From: Qipengyuania sp. ABI-127-1
Lineage (GTDB): Bacteria > Pseudomonadota > Alphaproteobacteria > Sphingomonadales > Sphingomonadaceae
NCBI GenBank assembly: GCA_022953095.1
Contig: JALJCR010000001.1
Coordinates: forward strand, 496,001 to 560,000
DNA: 64,000 bases
Direction of reading: 5' to 3'
A model generated the notes under the pieces. The model had not been told where the DNA came from. It did not search any database and saw nothing but the letters and a program-made list of their open reading frames with translations. Shown in pieces: positions 1 to 8,105 of the stretch (the first letter of the stretch is position 1; each line of letters opens with the position of its first letter). The position numbers were made by a program, and so were the translations under genes.

Positions 1-2
1 CA

Positions 3-1886
3 AACGCGCTCATCGGGGCAGAGCTTGCGGTTCGGTTTGAACGGTTCGCAGAAGGACCGGATCAAGGAATCGATGGTCGATACGCCGAGAGCGACCGCAG
101 CGTCATTCTGCAGGCAAAGCACTATCTACGCTCGGGCTTTTCCAAACTGAACTCGGCGATGGCGAGCGAGCGCGCCAAGATCGATCAGCTCGCGCCTAGC
201 CGCTATCTTCTGGCAACATCATGTGATCTAACACCAACTCGCAAACAGACGCTCGCCGAGAAGATCGGACCCGCGCTCCAGTCTCCCGGTGATATTTTCG
301 GTCCTGCGGATCTAAACGCCCTGCTGCGCAAATTTCCTGAGATCGAGAAGGCTCATCCGGCGCTGTGGCAGGGGTCGACCGCAGCCTTGCGGTCCATCGT
401 CTCCGACGCAGTGGTCGAGGCGCTGGGTACCAAGCAGGATATCCCAGAAATCTTCTCAGACCTGCTTGGTCAATCAATTGCCGCGAAAGGCGAAGGAGAA
501 AAGGCGTCGAATTTCGAACGCAGCGTGTTGTTTCTGATCAAGACCCATCCCGCCGACGACGAGTTCGCGCTCTGGCTCGCTCCCAAGCTCGAGGCGGAGG
601 GATATACTGTCTTTGCTGATATCCTCTCACTTGAGCCTGGAGATAGATGGCGACGCGAGGAGGGCTTGGTCCTGCAACATCGTGCAGCCAAGGCCTTGCT
701 CTGCGTCTCGGCGGCGGCAACCGCAGACACAAACGTTCAGGACAATATCGATCTCGCTCTGGAAGTGGCGCAAGCGATCGATGACAGTCGCTTCATCATA
801 CCATTGAGACTTGAAGCGACCAATCGCATCAAGGGGATCGGGGATGCTCGGCCGGTCGACTTCGTGCGCGGATGGGGTGAAGGACTGCAGACCCTTCTGG
901 AGACTTTGCGCAGGCAGAAGGTGCCTCGGCGTACCGAAGGTGTTGCGATCAACCTGAATTGGGAATTGTTTCGGCGGCGTCGCAGCATAGAATTGTCGAC
1001 CGATCCCGAGCCCTTAACCTCGAACTGGCTCAGGGTTCTCGAGGCTCCCGACACACTCCGCTTTTTTTCCGCAATGGGTGCTCAGGCCGAACAAACGAGT
1101 GCCATCGCCGCCAAAACCCTTTCTTACCCGGCAATTGCTCAACGCGGGGGGATCATCAGTATGGCGGACTTAGACGACATCGAGGCAGAGCTCGCCTCGA
1201 TCGGCCGTTTCGAGCTCACCGCTGAGTTGCCGATTGATGAATTTGCTGAGCATGGTTGGGCCGAACTCGCGATCGTGCGGCAGGTCGCGCAAAACATGCT
1301 GGTGCAAATGTTCGGCGAGGCTTGGATCAGCTACTGTAGTGAGCGAGGTCTGCTGCAATACAATTACTCCAGTTCAATCGGTTTCCATGCGTCGCCAGAA
1401 CTAGCGCCGATAGGAAAACTGATCCCTTGGGGTCGGCAAGGCGAGCGACGCGCTTCGATGCTCCGCAACATTGCCAAGGGCCATATCTGGCAGTTCGGCG
1501 TGACCGCCACGCCAGTCTTGTGGCCCTTCTGGCATCTAAGACTCAAATCCCGCGTTCTATTCGCGGAGGACAACGGCACCCCCGAAGGCTTGCAGATCGA
1601 CGATGCGAAGAAGATGCATCGATTGCGCAGATCAATCTGCAAGGGCTGGCGCAACAAGCAATGGCATGGCCGATTGCTCGCCTTCCTCGAACTGCTCTCG
1701 GGCGAGTCCGCCTATATCCGCCTCAAGCTTGGCGGTACGCGCTCGCTCATGCTCGATGCCTCTCCGATCCTGTTTACCTCGCCTGTCAGCACGGTCCTTC
1801 CAGACCTGCTGGACCCGGACGCTGAGGAAACTGACGCCAGTACGCTCGGGCGACCCGAGCTGTCGCTGGAAGAGGATTCGGCATGA
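3..1886 (+). CDS. Mrr-TIR-APAZ effector of a short-Argonaute system (5' end outside window)
   Basis: The frame is open from the window edge, so the start is missing; the ATG at 159 is internal. Visible order: the end of an Mrr-type PD-(D/E)xK nuclease (Asp of GIDG at nt 72-74, QAK at 111-119), an Mrr-associated linker (about nt 190-500), a TIR domain (about 515-930) and an APAZ region to the stop. From memory, the TIR and C-terminal parts align well with the characterised SPARTA TIR-APAZ protein, including a matching KxWxNxxW..LLAF block. At the position of the SPARTA catalytic Glu (E77) this protein has Asn (codon 744-746). APAZ binds the pAgo partner, whose gene overlaps the stop by 4 nt. 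Inference: the N-terminal nuclease is the effector and the TIR is structural or altered. Which nuclease residues lie upstream cannot be seen. Confidence 0.85.
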   Translation, partial: NALIGAELAVRFERFAEGPDQGIDGRYAESDRSVILQAKHYLRSGFSKLNSAMASERAKIDQLAPSRYLLATSCDLTPTRKQTLAEKIGPALQSPGDIFGPADLNALLRKFPEIEKAHPALWQGSTAALRSIVSDAVVEALGTKQDIPEIFSDLLGQSIAAKGEGEKASNFERSVLFLIKTHPADDEFALWLAPKLEAEGYTVFADILSLEPGDRWRREEGLVLQHRAAKALLCVSAAATADTNVQDNIDLALEVAQAIDDSRFIIPLRLEATNRIKGIGDARPVDFVRGWGEGLQTLLETLRRQKVPRRTEGVAINLNWELFRRRRSIELSTDPEPLTSNWLRVLEAPDTLRFFSAMGAQAEQTSAIAAKTLSYPAIAQRGGIISMADLDDIEAELASIGRFELTAELPIDEFAEHGWAELAIVRQVAQNMLVQMFGEAWISYCSERGLLQYNYSSSIGFHASPELAPIGKLIPWGRQGERRASMLRNIAKGHIWQFGVTATPVLWPFWHLRLKSRVLFAEDNGTPEGLQIDDAKKMHRLRRSICKGWRNKQWHGRLLAFLELLSGESAYIRLKLGGTRSLMLDASPILFTSPVSTVLPDLLDPDAEETDASTLGRPELSLEEDSA

Positions 1887-3439
1887 GGTTCCCGGAGACG
1901 CAACTCAAGGTTGAGCACCTCGCTGAACCGCAGCTTGAGTTCGCTTTCGGCCAGCATAGTCCGCATCCAAAGGACGGGCTGTTTCTCTACGGCCCGCTGG
2001 CCAAAGCCAAGAAGACGAAGGAAATCAGGGTCGGCGTGGTCGGCACGCCCGAAGGTCTCGCGCATTTCCGGAGCTGGTCGCGTTCTTTACTCCGCTCGGT
2101 TGAGGTTCCGCCGCCGGGAAAAGGGGAAAAGGCGGACCGGCTGCATCTGGCAAATTTCCCCGGGCTCGAAGAGGCATTCGGCATTTCCTTCGATCCAGAC
2201 GAATGCAGCGTGCTGTCAATTCCGCTCGCGGATATCGACAGGGCCACACGCGTCACCAACCTCAATGAGGCGGTCGACCAGGTGGCCAGTCTCTACATCG
2301 ATCGCGTGCAAAAGTATCTGCGCAACGAGGAGAAGGCGATCGATGTCTGGGTGCTGGTCCTGCCCGAAATCGTCTATGAGCGCTGCCGTCCGGAATCTCG
2401 CCGCACCGGTTTGCCCTTGGTCAAGGGAGAATTCGGCAAAAAGCAAAAGTCTCGCGCAGACCTGCCGCTCCTGTCAGGGGCGGGAATCATCGACCAGAGC
2501 GGCGAGCGGATCTTCGAAGATGTCCCGGACTTTCACCGCCGTATCAAGGCAGAGTTCCTAAAGATCGCCCCCACTCAGCTAGTGCGCGAAACGACGCTCG
2601 CTCCAGGGGCATTCCTGAACAAAGCAGGCTACCCGATCCGCAATACGCAGGATGCCGCGACCACTGCCTGGAATCTGGCGACAGGCCTCTATTACAAGAC
2701 CCAGCCAAAGCCACCCTGGCGCCTAGCCGAAGTGCGCCCGGGCGTCTGTTATATCGGGATGGTTTACAAGAGCCTGCCTAACGATCCTGACGGTCATGCA
2801 TGCTGCGCCGCACAGATGTTTCTCAACGAAGGTGACGGCGTCGTCTTCCGCGGAGCCAATGGCCCTTGGAAGACAGGCGACCGCGAGTTCCATCTCAAGC
2901 CGCGGGCGGCCCGAGAGCTCATGGAACTCGTCCTCGAGACCTACATCGAAACACATGGAGCCCCGCCAGCTGAACTATTCATTCATGGGCAAACGACATT
3001 CAACGACGAAGAGTGGCAGGGCTTCGTCGCGGCAGTGCCGGATGAAACCAACCTTGTAGGGGTCAGAATCCGATCAACTGGCGGTGAAACAAAGCTTTTT
3101 CGCGATGGGGATTATCCGGTCCTGCGCGGCACGGCACTTTTGCTTGACGACCAGACCGCCTACCTTTGGTCGTCAGGCTACGTGCCCCAGCTGGATACCT
3201 ATATAGGTCCGGAAACACCCAATCCGCTTCACATTACTGTGCTGCGAAGCCGATTCGCCAAACCTAATATCCTAACGGTGCTACAAGACATCATGGGACT
3301 GACCAAGATCAACTACAATTCCTGCAACTTCAATGACGGCCTGCCCGTAACTGTGCGGTTCGCCCGTATGGTCGGCGATGTCCTTACCATGGGCTCGGCA
3401 AAGGGAGAGGAGAAGCAGCCCTTCAAGTTCTATGTCTGA
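1883..3439 (+). CDS. Short prokaryotic Argonaute (MID-PIWI)
   Basis: A 518-residue protein without N or PAZ domains, the usual size of short pAgos. The C-terminal half has typical short-pAgo blocks ([62 protein letters not shown]). Where a slicing PIWI carries its first catalytic Asp this one reads YIGMVYK (Gly about residue 292), so it should be slicer-inactive, as known for short pAgos. The ATG at 1883 overlaps the stop of the APAZ gene (ATGA), so the two are translationally coupled and should form one complex that loads a guide and senses invader nucleic acid. The assignment is secure; the activity of the complex is inferred. Confidence 0.93.
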   Translation: MRFPETQLKVEHLAEPQLEFAFGQHSPHPKDGLFLYGPLAKAKKTKEIRVGVVGTPEGLAHFRSWSRSLLRSVEVPPPGKGEKADRLHLANFPGLEEAFGISFDPDECSVLSIPLADIDRATRVTNLNEAVDQVASLYIDRVQKYLRNEEKAIDVWVLVLPEIVYERCRPESRRTGLPLVKGEFGKKQKSRADLPLLSGAGIIDQSGERIFEDVPDFHRRIKAEFLKIAPTQLVRETTLAPGAFLNKAGYPIRNTQDAATTAWNLATGLYYKTQPKPPWRLAEVRPGVCYIGMVYKSLPNDPDGHACCAAQMFLNEGDGVVFRGANGPWKTGDREFHLKPRAARELMELVLETYIETHGAPPAELFIHGQTTFNDEEWQGFVAAVPDETNLVGVRIRSTGGETKLFRDGDYPVLRGTALLLDDQTAYLWSSGYVPQLDTYIGPETPNPLHITVLRSRFAKPNILTVLQDIMGLTKINYNSCNFNDGLPVTVRFARMVGDVLTMGSAKGEEKQPFKFYV

Positions 3440-3440
3440 T

Positions 3441-3511
3441 TGTTGCGGCACATTCTTCGCGAGATGTCCTTTTGGCTGTCCGCTATTGGGATATCGTCGC
3501 GAGCCGCAACA
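3441..3511. repeat. 9-bp inverted repeat downstream of the pAgo gene
   Basis: TGTTGCGGC at 3441-3449 is repeated inverted as GCCGCAACA at 3503-3511, with TTCGCGAG and GTCGCGAG between the arms. It starts two bases after the pAgo stop and lacks a T run, so it is a poor intrinsic terminator. It may be an operator, a module boundary or a single-strand hairpin ahead of ardC. Confidence 0.5.
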
Positions 3512-3556
3512 GGTCCGAAACGAAGACGCATAGCGGCAATCATTAATGAGAGGGGA

Positions 3557-3571
3557 GAGAGCTTTGCTCTT
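3557..3571. promoter_or_regulatory. GAGC-TTT-GCTC hairpin ahead of ardC
   Basis: AGAGC (3558-3562), TTT loop, GCTCT (3566-3570). A near-identical hairpin (GGAGC-TTT-GCTCC) lies ahead of ssb at 6660-6672, which suggests a shared regulatory element of the leading-region genes. Confidence 0.4.
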
Positions 3572-3614
3572 CCTGAACCGGGACAATTCCGTCTCGGCGA
3601 TCAGGAGAACTCCC

Positions 3615-4544
3615 ATGAAGAAGTCCCGTCGCGCTGCATCGACTTCGCCAGCCCAGCGCATCACCGCTGCCATCATCGAAAAGCTTGAGCAGGGCACCAA
3701 GCCCTGGGTCAAGCCATGGCGCGGTGTGCCGGTCTCGCGGCCCTTGCGCTCTTGCGGGACGCCCTATCGCGGCATGAACACCTTCTGGCTGTGGATGGTG
3801 GCCGATGGCTGTGGCTTCGCCTCACCCTACTGGATGACATATCGCCAGTGCCAGAAGCTAGGCGGACAGGTCCGCAAGGGTGAGAAATCGACCATCGCGA
3901 TCTTCTACAAGAGCTACACCAAGAAGGTCGAGAACGCCGAAGGCGAAGCTGACACCGAAAACCGTCGCGTGCTCAAGGCCTATGCGGTGTTCAACGCGGA
4001 TCAGTGCGACGGCCTTCCCGAGTTCTACTATCCCAAGCCACTCATTGCAGCGCTTGAGCCCGACGGACGCGAAGACCATCTTGATGCCTTCTTTGTCCAT
4101 ATCGGCGCCGATCTGCGTCATCATGGCGCGCAGGCCTATTACGAGCCGCTGCGCGACCGCGTCACCATGCCGCCAGCCGAACTGTTCGAAGCTTATGACC
4201 ACTACTACGCGACGCTCGCACACGAGCTGTCGCACTGGACGGGTCATTCTTCGCGGCTCGACCGTGATCTCAAGAACCGTTTCGGCAGCGACGCCTATGC
4301 CGCCGAAGAACTGATCGCCGAGCTGTCCTCGGCCATTCTCGGGGCCGAATTGGGTCTACCGGTTGCCCACCTCGACCATCACGCCAGCTACATCGCGTCT
4401 TGGCTCAAGATCCTCAAATCTGATGAGCGCGCGATCCTCACCGCTGCGGCCAAGGCTGAAGAAGCAGCCAGCCTGCTCCTCGAACTGGGTGGTCACCAAT
4501 CCAGCAAAAGCGAGAGCGATTTCGATCTCGCTGATGCGGCCTGA
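3615..4544 (+). CDS. ArdC-like antirestriction protein with zincin metallopeptidase domain
   Basis: 309 residues. The N-terminal half is the ArdC N domain (DUF1738-like: ITAAIIEKLEQGTKPWVKPW, then YRGMNTFWL), which binds single-stranded DNA in the family. The C-terminal half is a polyvalent-protein metallopeptidase with HELSH (HExxH) and a downstream AEELIAEL block. ArdC of IncW plasmids protects incoming DNA from restriction during conjugation. The start at 3615 is chosen because AGGAG lies just upstream (GATCAGGAGAACTCCC); the 23 extra upstream residues of the longest frame look non-coding. First gene of the putative leading region. Confidence 0.9.
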   Translation: MKKSRRAASTSPAQRITAAIIEKLEQGTKPWVKPWRGVPVSRPLRSCGTPYRGMNTFWLWMVADGCGFASPYWMTYRQCQKLGGQVRKGEKSTIAIFYKSYTKKVENAEGEADTENRRVLKAYAVFNADQCDGLPEFYYPKPLIAALEPDGREDHLDAFFVHIGADLRHHGAQAYYEPLRDRVTMPPAELFEAYDHYYATLAHELSHWTGHSSRLDRDLKNRFGSDAYAAEELIAELSSAILGAELGLPVAHLDHHASYIASWLKILKSDERAILTAAAKAEEAASLLLELGGHQSSKSESDFDLADAA

Positions 4545-4558
4545 GCAGGAGACTGGTG

Positions 4559-4999
4559 ATGGGACGTTCCGTCAGCTATCCAACCGGCTCCGTGGTGGCC
4601 TTTCGCCTGCTTGATGACGGCGAAGACGACGATCTCGACTGGGTTTACGAGTGTCTCGTCGACGAAATCATCGATACCACAAAGGCGGCCTTTCCTTCCT
4701 TTCAGCGCTTCGATGGATGGCGCGGCCGCGAGGACCGTATCCTCCTTCGCAATGCCTTCGCCGATTGCGGCATATCGACCTATTGCGGGCTCGCCGCGAT
4801 CTGGCTCGCCGAACGCGACGATGCCCGGTACTGGGAGGCCGATTTCTACATCCCAAGAACGGCAAGGGCACGGCACTGGCTCGCCCAGGTGTCAGGAAAG
4901 TTCATCGACCTGTTTGGTGAGCTGCGCCTGGTCGGTCGGTTCTCAAATGGTGAAGCGATCTTCGAGCGCTCCCGATCCACCTGCGACACCGGGTCCTGA
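4559..4999 (+). CDS. Conserved-looking hypothetical protein of the leading region
   Basis: 146 residues, acidic N-terminal third (LLDDGEDDDLDW) and aromatic-rich middle (CGLAAIWLAERDDARYW). No family recognised. An ATG at 4559 is preceded by AGGAG; a GTG at 4556 is the alternative start. It begins 14 bases after the ardC stop and the same SD leader type is used (CAGGAG), so it is probably co-transcribed with ardC. By position it is a candidate for a protein acting early in the recipient, but nothing in the sequence shows a function. Confidence 0.7.
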   Translation: MGRSVSYPTGSVVAFRLLDDGEDDDLDWVYECLVDEIIDTTKAAFPSFQRFDGWRGREDRILLRNAFADCGISTYCGLAAIWLAERDDARYWEADFYIPRTARARHWLAQVSGKFIDLFGELRLVGRFSNGEAIFERSRSTCDTGS

Positions 5000-5218
5000 T
5001 CCTGCCTCATCCCAGTCCGCCGGGAGAGGCCCTTGGGCCGGTCGGGGCGCGCCGCAACCTGCGGCCCGTCGGCCCGTGTTGCCCGCGCCAGCCTAGGGCC
5101 GCAGGTTTCCCGCTACGCGGTGCGTCGCGCCCCTTTTCCCGGCCCTGATCGGGCTCCGGCGGACAGGGCCGAGGCAATGGTGCCTCCTCTCCTTGTCTGC
5201 TCGATCAGGAGACACCCC
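5000..5218. other. Non-coding stretch with a large nested inverted repeat
   Basis: No convincing gene. It holds a nested inverted repeat (5044-5133) and a small hairpin over the ribosome-binding site of the next gene (TCTCCT 5188-5193 with AGGAGA 5207-5212). The apparent upstream extension of the next reading frame through this stretch is rich in Arg, Ala and Pro and unlike protein. Confidence 0.6.
5044..5137. repeat. Nested inverted repeat ending in TTTT
   Basis: Outer arms GGGGCGCG (5044-5051) and CGCGCCCC (5126-5133); inner perfect 11-bp arms ACCTGCGGCCC (5057-5067) and GGGCCGCAGGT (5096-5106); TTTT follows. The fold could be a terminator, a structured leader or a single-strand promoter hairpin. 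Confidence 0.55.
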
Positions 5219-6154
5219 ATGTACGACAGCTTCATCGACCAGTTGAGCGGCCTTGACCTTTCGGGCCTCAGCATCAAGCCGGCTCCCTTCAACGCGACCG
5301 ACTTTCCCTGCGAGGACGCGATCGATCAGACGCTTGGCGCCGTATGGTCCGACCTCTTCGCGATGTTTTCCGACACGGCCCTGGAGGCCGATGCCGAGGA
5401 TATTGCCTGGGGTATGGTCAACCTCTTCCACCGCGCCGCCAGCCGCAAGTCGGCTCAACTTGATCGGGCCAGCGACGAGATCCGGGTCCTCCTCGCATCA
5501 GCCGATGGATCCGAAGTGCATTCGAGCAATCTGGAAGAGCAGGTCGAACGCGCGCACGCTGCCGAAGCCAGCATGCTGGCCTTCGAGCAGATGCGCGAGG
5601 CTGCAGCAGCACTTTACCGCGACGAGACCGGTTCCTCGTGGAAGCCCGTTTCCGGCTCGCGCACGAGCCATTCGCGGGGGCTCACATCTGCGGTGATCGA
5701 TGCCCGCGATTTCCTTCGCGCACGCGCGGAGAACAGGCGTCATGCTCTGATTCCGGAAGGAACTCCGGTCCTTTTTGCCGGTGGTCGTCAGAGCTTCGAG
5801 AGCGCAGAGGACGCGCGCGCTTATGCCGACAATATCTGGGCGACGCTGGACAAGGTTCGCGATGTGGTTCCCGACCTCTTTCTGGTCCATGGGGGCGATG
5901 GCAAGGGTGCCGATCGCCTGGCAGCGAGCTGGGCTGAACGCCGCGAAGTCCAGCAGCTGACCTATTCGCTCGATCGTCGGCTTGGCGCCCGCGCCGGCTT
6001 CAAGCGCAACGAGCAGATGCTTGCGCTCAATCCGCGTTATGTCGTAGCCTTTCCGGGCAATGGCGTGACCGAACGGCTGGTGATCGATGCCAAGTCGCGC
6101 CGGATCACCGTGGTCGATCGTCGCGGCCTCTTGGGCACCTCTCCTGGGTCCTGA
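5219..6154 (+). CDS. DUF2493 (YspA-like SLOG) domain protein
   Basis: 311 residues. The N-terminal half is helical with no recognised domain. The C-terminal part (about residue 180 on) is a DUF2493/SLOG Rossmann-like fold: LFAGGRQSF, then LVHGGDGKGADRLAASWA and VVAFPGNGVT, with the GGxxGAD nucleotide-binding motif intact. SLOG domains bind nucleotide or ADP-ribose-type ligands; a cellular role is not established for this subfamily, which is common on conjugative elements. The start at 5219 follows AGGAG (GATCAGGAGACACCCC); the SD itself pairs with an upstream TCTCCT, so initiation may be regulated by RNA structure. Confidence 0.85.
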   Translation: MYDSFIDQLSGLDLSGLSIKPAPFNATDFPCEDAIDQTLGAVWSDLFAMFSDTALEADAEDIAWGMVNLFHRAASRKSAQLDRASDEIRVLLASADGSEVHSSNLEEQVERAHAAEASMLAFEQMREAAAALYRDETGSSWKPVSGSRTSHSRGLTSAVIDARDFLRARAENRRHALIPEGTPVLFAGGRQSFESAEDARAYADNIWATLDKVRDVVPDLFLVHGGDGKGADRLAASWAERREVQQLTYSLDRRLGARAGFKRNEQMLALNPRYVVAFPGNGVTERLVIDAKSRRITVVDRRGLLGTSPGS

Positions 6155-6224
6155 GAGGCCCTTCGTCATCCATATCTGAAATGCCTGGATGTGCATTCGG
6201 CGCCGACCCGACTATGGAACGGTC

Positions 6225-6494
6225 ATGCAACTTGACGATCTGCTGCAGCGCTACTTTGCCACCACCGACCTCTCCGGGATTGCTCCCGACACCTTTGCAG
6301 TCGGCATCGAGCATTGCCGGGTCGATCTCGGCCTTGAGGAGGACCGGGGCAAGCGCTTTGCACTGTGGTCGTTCCTGCACATGTTCGGGTCCGCCCCCGA
6401 TCTCGATGTGGCGTTCGAGAACGAGGAAGATCGGGAAGCAGCACGCAACTTCATGGATCTCCTGGCGGCATCGGAGGGCGATGGGGCAGGCTGA
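6225..6494 (+). CDS. Small hypothetical protein
   Basis: 89 residues from the ATG at 6225, acidic (LDDLLQRYF at the start, AFENEEDREAARNFMDLL near the end). No family recognised. The start is preceded by only a weak SD (GGAACGG); an in-frame upstream Met at 6189 is possible but the intervening residues are Arg-rich and unlike the rest. It lies 70 bases after the DUF2493 gene and in the same direction, so it may be part of the same transcript. Confidence 0.6.
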   Translation: MQLDDLLQRYFATTDLSGIAPDTFAVGIEHCRVDLGLEEDRGKRFALWSFLHMFGSAPDLDVAFENEEDREAARNFMDLLAASEGDGAG

Positions 6495-6760
6495 TTGCAG
6501 CAGGGTCTTGGCACCTTCAGACCCGCACCCGATACCCATCCGGCTTTCTTCGCGAACAGTCCTGAACCAGGTCAGCTGAGGACAGCAACCCGTTCCTTTC
6601 CGGCCGTGTTGGCAGCTTCGCTGCCTGCCCGCACCACCCGTCATGAACGGGTTCCCCTTGGAGCTTTGCTCCTGCGGTGCAGTCCCCCCATGCCCTGCTT
6701 TTTCTGGATGTTCGCAAGCCGGAGATGGTCTCCGGTTTGAAGAACTGAAGGACTTACATC
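6495..6760. promoter_or_regulatory. Hairpin-rich non-coding region ahead of ssb
   Basis: No gene seen. Inverted repeats in order: AACCCGTTC (6587-6595) with GAACGGGTT (6645-6653), enclosing GGCAGC-TTC-GCTGCC (6611-6625); GGAGC-TTT-GCTCC (6660-6672); CCGGAG-ATGGT-CTCCGG (6719-6735), 25 bases before the ssb ATG. This density of hairpins ahead of an ssb gene is what single-strand (Frpo-like) promoters of conjugative leading regions would look like; that reading is inference. Confidence 0.5.
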
Positions 6761-7159
6761 ATGACCAATATCGCAATCCTCACCGGCCGCATCGCTCGCG
6801 ATCCCGACACCCGCGAGACCAAGGGCGGCACCAATGTGACCGGGATCACCGTCGTCACCGATCGCCCCGCACGCGACAAGGATGGCAAGACCTACAAGGA
6901 CGAGAACGGCTACACCGCCAAGGAAAGCGAGTTCCACCGGGTGACCTGCTTCAACGGCCTTGCCAAGACCGTCGGGCAGTACTGCTCCAAAGGCCAGCTG
7001 GTTTCGGTCCAGGGCCGCATCCACTACACCCAGTGGGAGGACAAGGACGGGGTCACGCGCTACGGCACCGAGATCCTCGCCGACAAGGTCGACTTTCTCT
7101 CCCGCGGCAACGGATCAAGCGACGACAACGACAACACCGACGCTCCCGATATCGACTGA
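6761..7159 (+). CDS. ssb: Single-stranded DNA-binding protein
   Basis: 132 residues with an N-terminal OB fold typical of SSB (NIAILTGRIARDPDTRETK, EFHRVTCFNGLAKTVGQYCSKGQLVSVQGRIHY). It is short, with a brief acidic tail ending APDID; the usual terminal aromatic (DIPF in E. coli) that recruits partner proteins is absent. SD AAGGA lies 9 bases before the ATG. Element-borne SSBs coat incoming single-stranded DNA and blunt SOS induction; the location in the leading region next to ardC fits that role. Confidence 0.95.
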   Translation: MTNIAILTGRIARDPDTRETKGGTNVTGITVVTDRPARDKDGKTYKDENGYTAKESEFHRVTCFNGLAKTVGQYCSKGQLVSVQGRIHYTQWEDKDGVTRYGTEILADKVDFLSRGNGSSDDNDNTDAPDID

Positions 7160-7185
7160 CCTCGATCCCGATCGTCGCCCCTACG

Positions 7186-7223
7186 AAGAGGCTCTGCCGC
7201 AAGCGGCAGGGCCTCTTCTTCTG
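7186..7223 (+). terminator. Rho-independent terminator of ssb
   Basis: Stem AAGAGGCTCTGCCGC (7186-7200) with GCGGCAGGGCCTCTT (7203-7217), one G-T pair, followed by a pyrimidine run. It sits between the convergent ssb and the next minus-strand gene and could serve both. Confidence 0.8.
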
Positions 7224-7226
7224 TGG

Positions 7227-7493
7227 TTACTGGGTTCCCGGCGCAGCATTCGAAGCACGGGTTGCACCGCGCCCGGTCAGCTTCTCGATCGCGGCATCCT
7301 CGCCGAGTTTCCCGAGTTCTTCGGCAAGCTTCCTCAAGCCCTTCTTCGAGAAGCTTTCGAGGCCGCTTCCCAGGATGATTTCGCCGATTTCTTTGGCCGC
7401 TTGCACTTCAAGTTTGCGCTGTTTGGCGTCGAGTGCCTCGCGGTCCGCTTCGAGTTTTTGCAGGGCTGCAATCGCGCTCCTGTTTCGGGGCAT
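7227..7493 (-). CDS. Small coiled-coil conjugal-transfer protein (TraD-like of mobilisation regions, DUF6437-type)
   Basis: 88 residues, almost all helical and highly charged (LQKLEADREALDAKQRKLEV), followed by a Gly-rich turn and GLRKLAEELGKLGEDAAIEKL. It resembles the small proteins annotated as conjugal transfer protein TraD in sphingomonad plasmids (not the TraD coupling ATPase). The start at 7493 gives MPRNRSAIAAL; the much longer frame upstream looks non-coding. Only minus-strand gene in the block, convergent with ssb. Confidence 0.7.
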   Translation of the reverse strand: MPRNRSAIAALQKLEADREALDAKQRKLEVQAAKEIGEIILGSGLESFSKKGLRKLAEELGKLGEDAAIEKLTGRGATRASNAAPGTQ

Positions 7494-7838
7494 GTTACTT
7501 GTCCTTTTGTCCCCCTCGGATCTGCTCCCCGATTGTTTCCATGCCCGCGTCATCAGGGTGTAGGAAAGGCAATTCGCACGCAGCAGATGTTTGATATTGG
7601 GCGGAGGTGGTGGGTCCTGGCTCACGGTTCTCCCAGCATGATGGCCTTGCGCCTCCCGCCTCAAGGACGGCGGGGCCCCACCATTTTGCCCGCCACCGGA
7701 TTGCATCCGGCAGCGAACAAAATCGTTACCCCCACCGCCGCTATTGCGGTCGCCCATCCGGGCGCTCCCTGACCCGGGATGCACAAGACCATCGCGCGCA
7801 CCTCCTGTCGTCTCACGACAGAAATCAGGAGGAATATC
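7494..7838. other. Non-coding stretch with several hairpins
   Basis: No gene recognised. It contains CCGGAT-TGC-ATCCGG (7696-7710), CCGC-TATT-GCGG (7738-7749), and ATCCGGG/CCCGGGAT around 7757-7780, leading into the hairpin at 7805-7821. It serves as the divergent upstream region of the genes starting at 7493 (minus) and 7839 (plus). Confidence 0.5.
7805..7821. promoter_or_regulatory. Perfect hairpin just upstream of the SD of the gene at 7839
   Basis: CTGTCGT (7805-7811), loop CTC, ACGACAG (7815-7821), then AAATCAGGAGGAATATC and the ATG. Comparable hairpins precede ardC, the DUF2493 gene and ssb. Confidence 0.5.
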
Positions 7839-8060
7839 ATGGCTTATTCGATGCATTGCGCCGTTGCGTCCCGGAGCTATTTCGAGGCTCTGGAAACCGC
7901 CGAGAAGAGAGCGCTGCACAGCTTCTTCGATCAGCATGTTATCGAGGATGACGAACTCGGGTACTTTGCCCTCGACGAGGGTGACTACAACATGCTGCCA
8001 GCGCATCTCGCAGCGCGGGTGGTCCACACGGTCCACGGCGGTATGCTCGACGAGTTCTGA
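7839..8060 (+). CDS. Small hypothetical protein of the leading region
   Basis: 73 residues, acidic, with no recognised family (SRSYFEALETAEKRALHSFF in the middle, VHGGMLDEF at the end). The ATG at 7839 has a strong SD (AGGAGG, 7 bases away) that ranks it above the upstream in-frame Met. It is followed by a clear terminator and preceded by a perfect hairpin, so it is a self-contained transcription unit immediately beside the probable oriT. Confidence 0.7.
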   Translation: MAYSMHCAVASRSYFEALETAEKRALHSFFDQHVIEDDELGYFALDEGDYNMLPAHLAARVVHTVHGGMLDEF

Positions 8061-8071
8061 GACTACCGACA

Positions 8072-8105
8072 GGGCGGGAACCGGGAACGGTTCCTGCCCT
8101 TTTTT
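8072..8105 (+). terminator. Rho-independent terminator
   Basis: GGGCGGGAACCG (8072-8083), loop GGAA, CGGTTCCTGCCC (8088-8099), then a T run at 8100-8105. Ends the transcript of the gene at 7839. Confidence 0.9.

Noticed and set aside
159-1886. Start of the TIR-APAZ gene at the first Met in the window
   Set aside because: The frame is open and strongly protein-like from position 3 with an Mrr motif, so the start must lie before the window.
1883-3439. Catalytically active (slicing) Argonaute
   Set aside because: The protein lacks N and PAZ domains and the first catalytic Asp position reads Gly; it fits short inactive pAgos.
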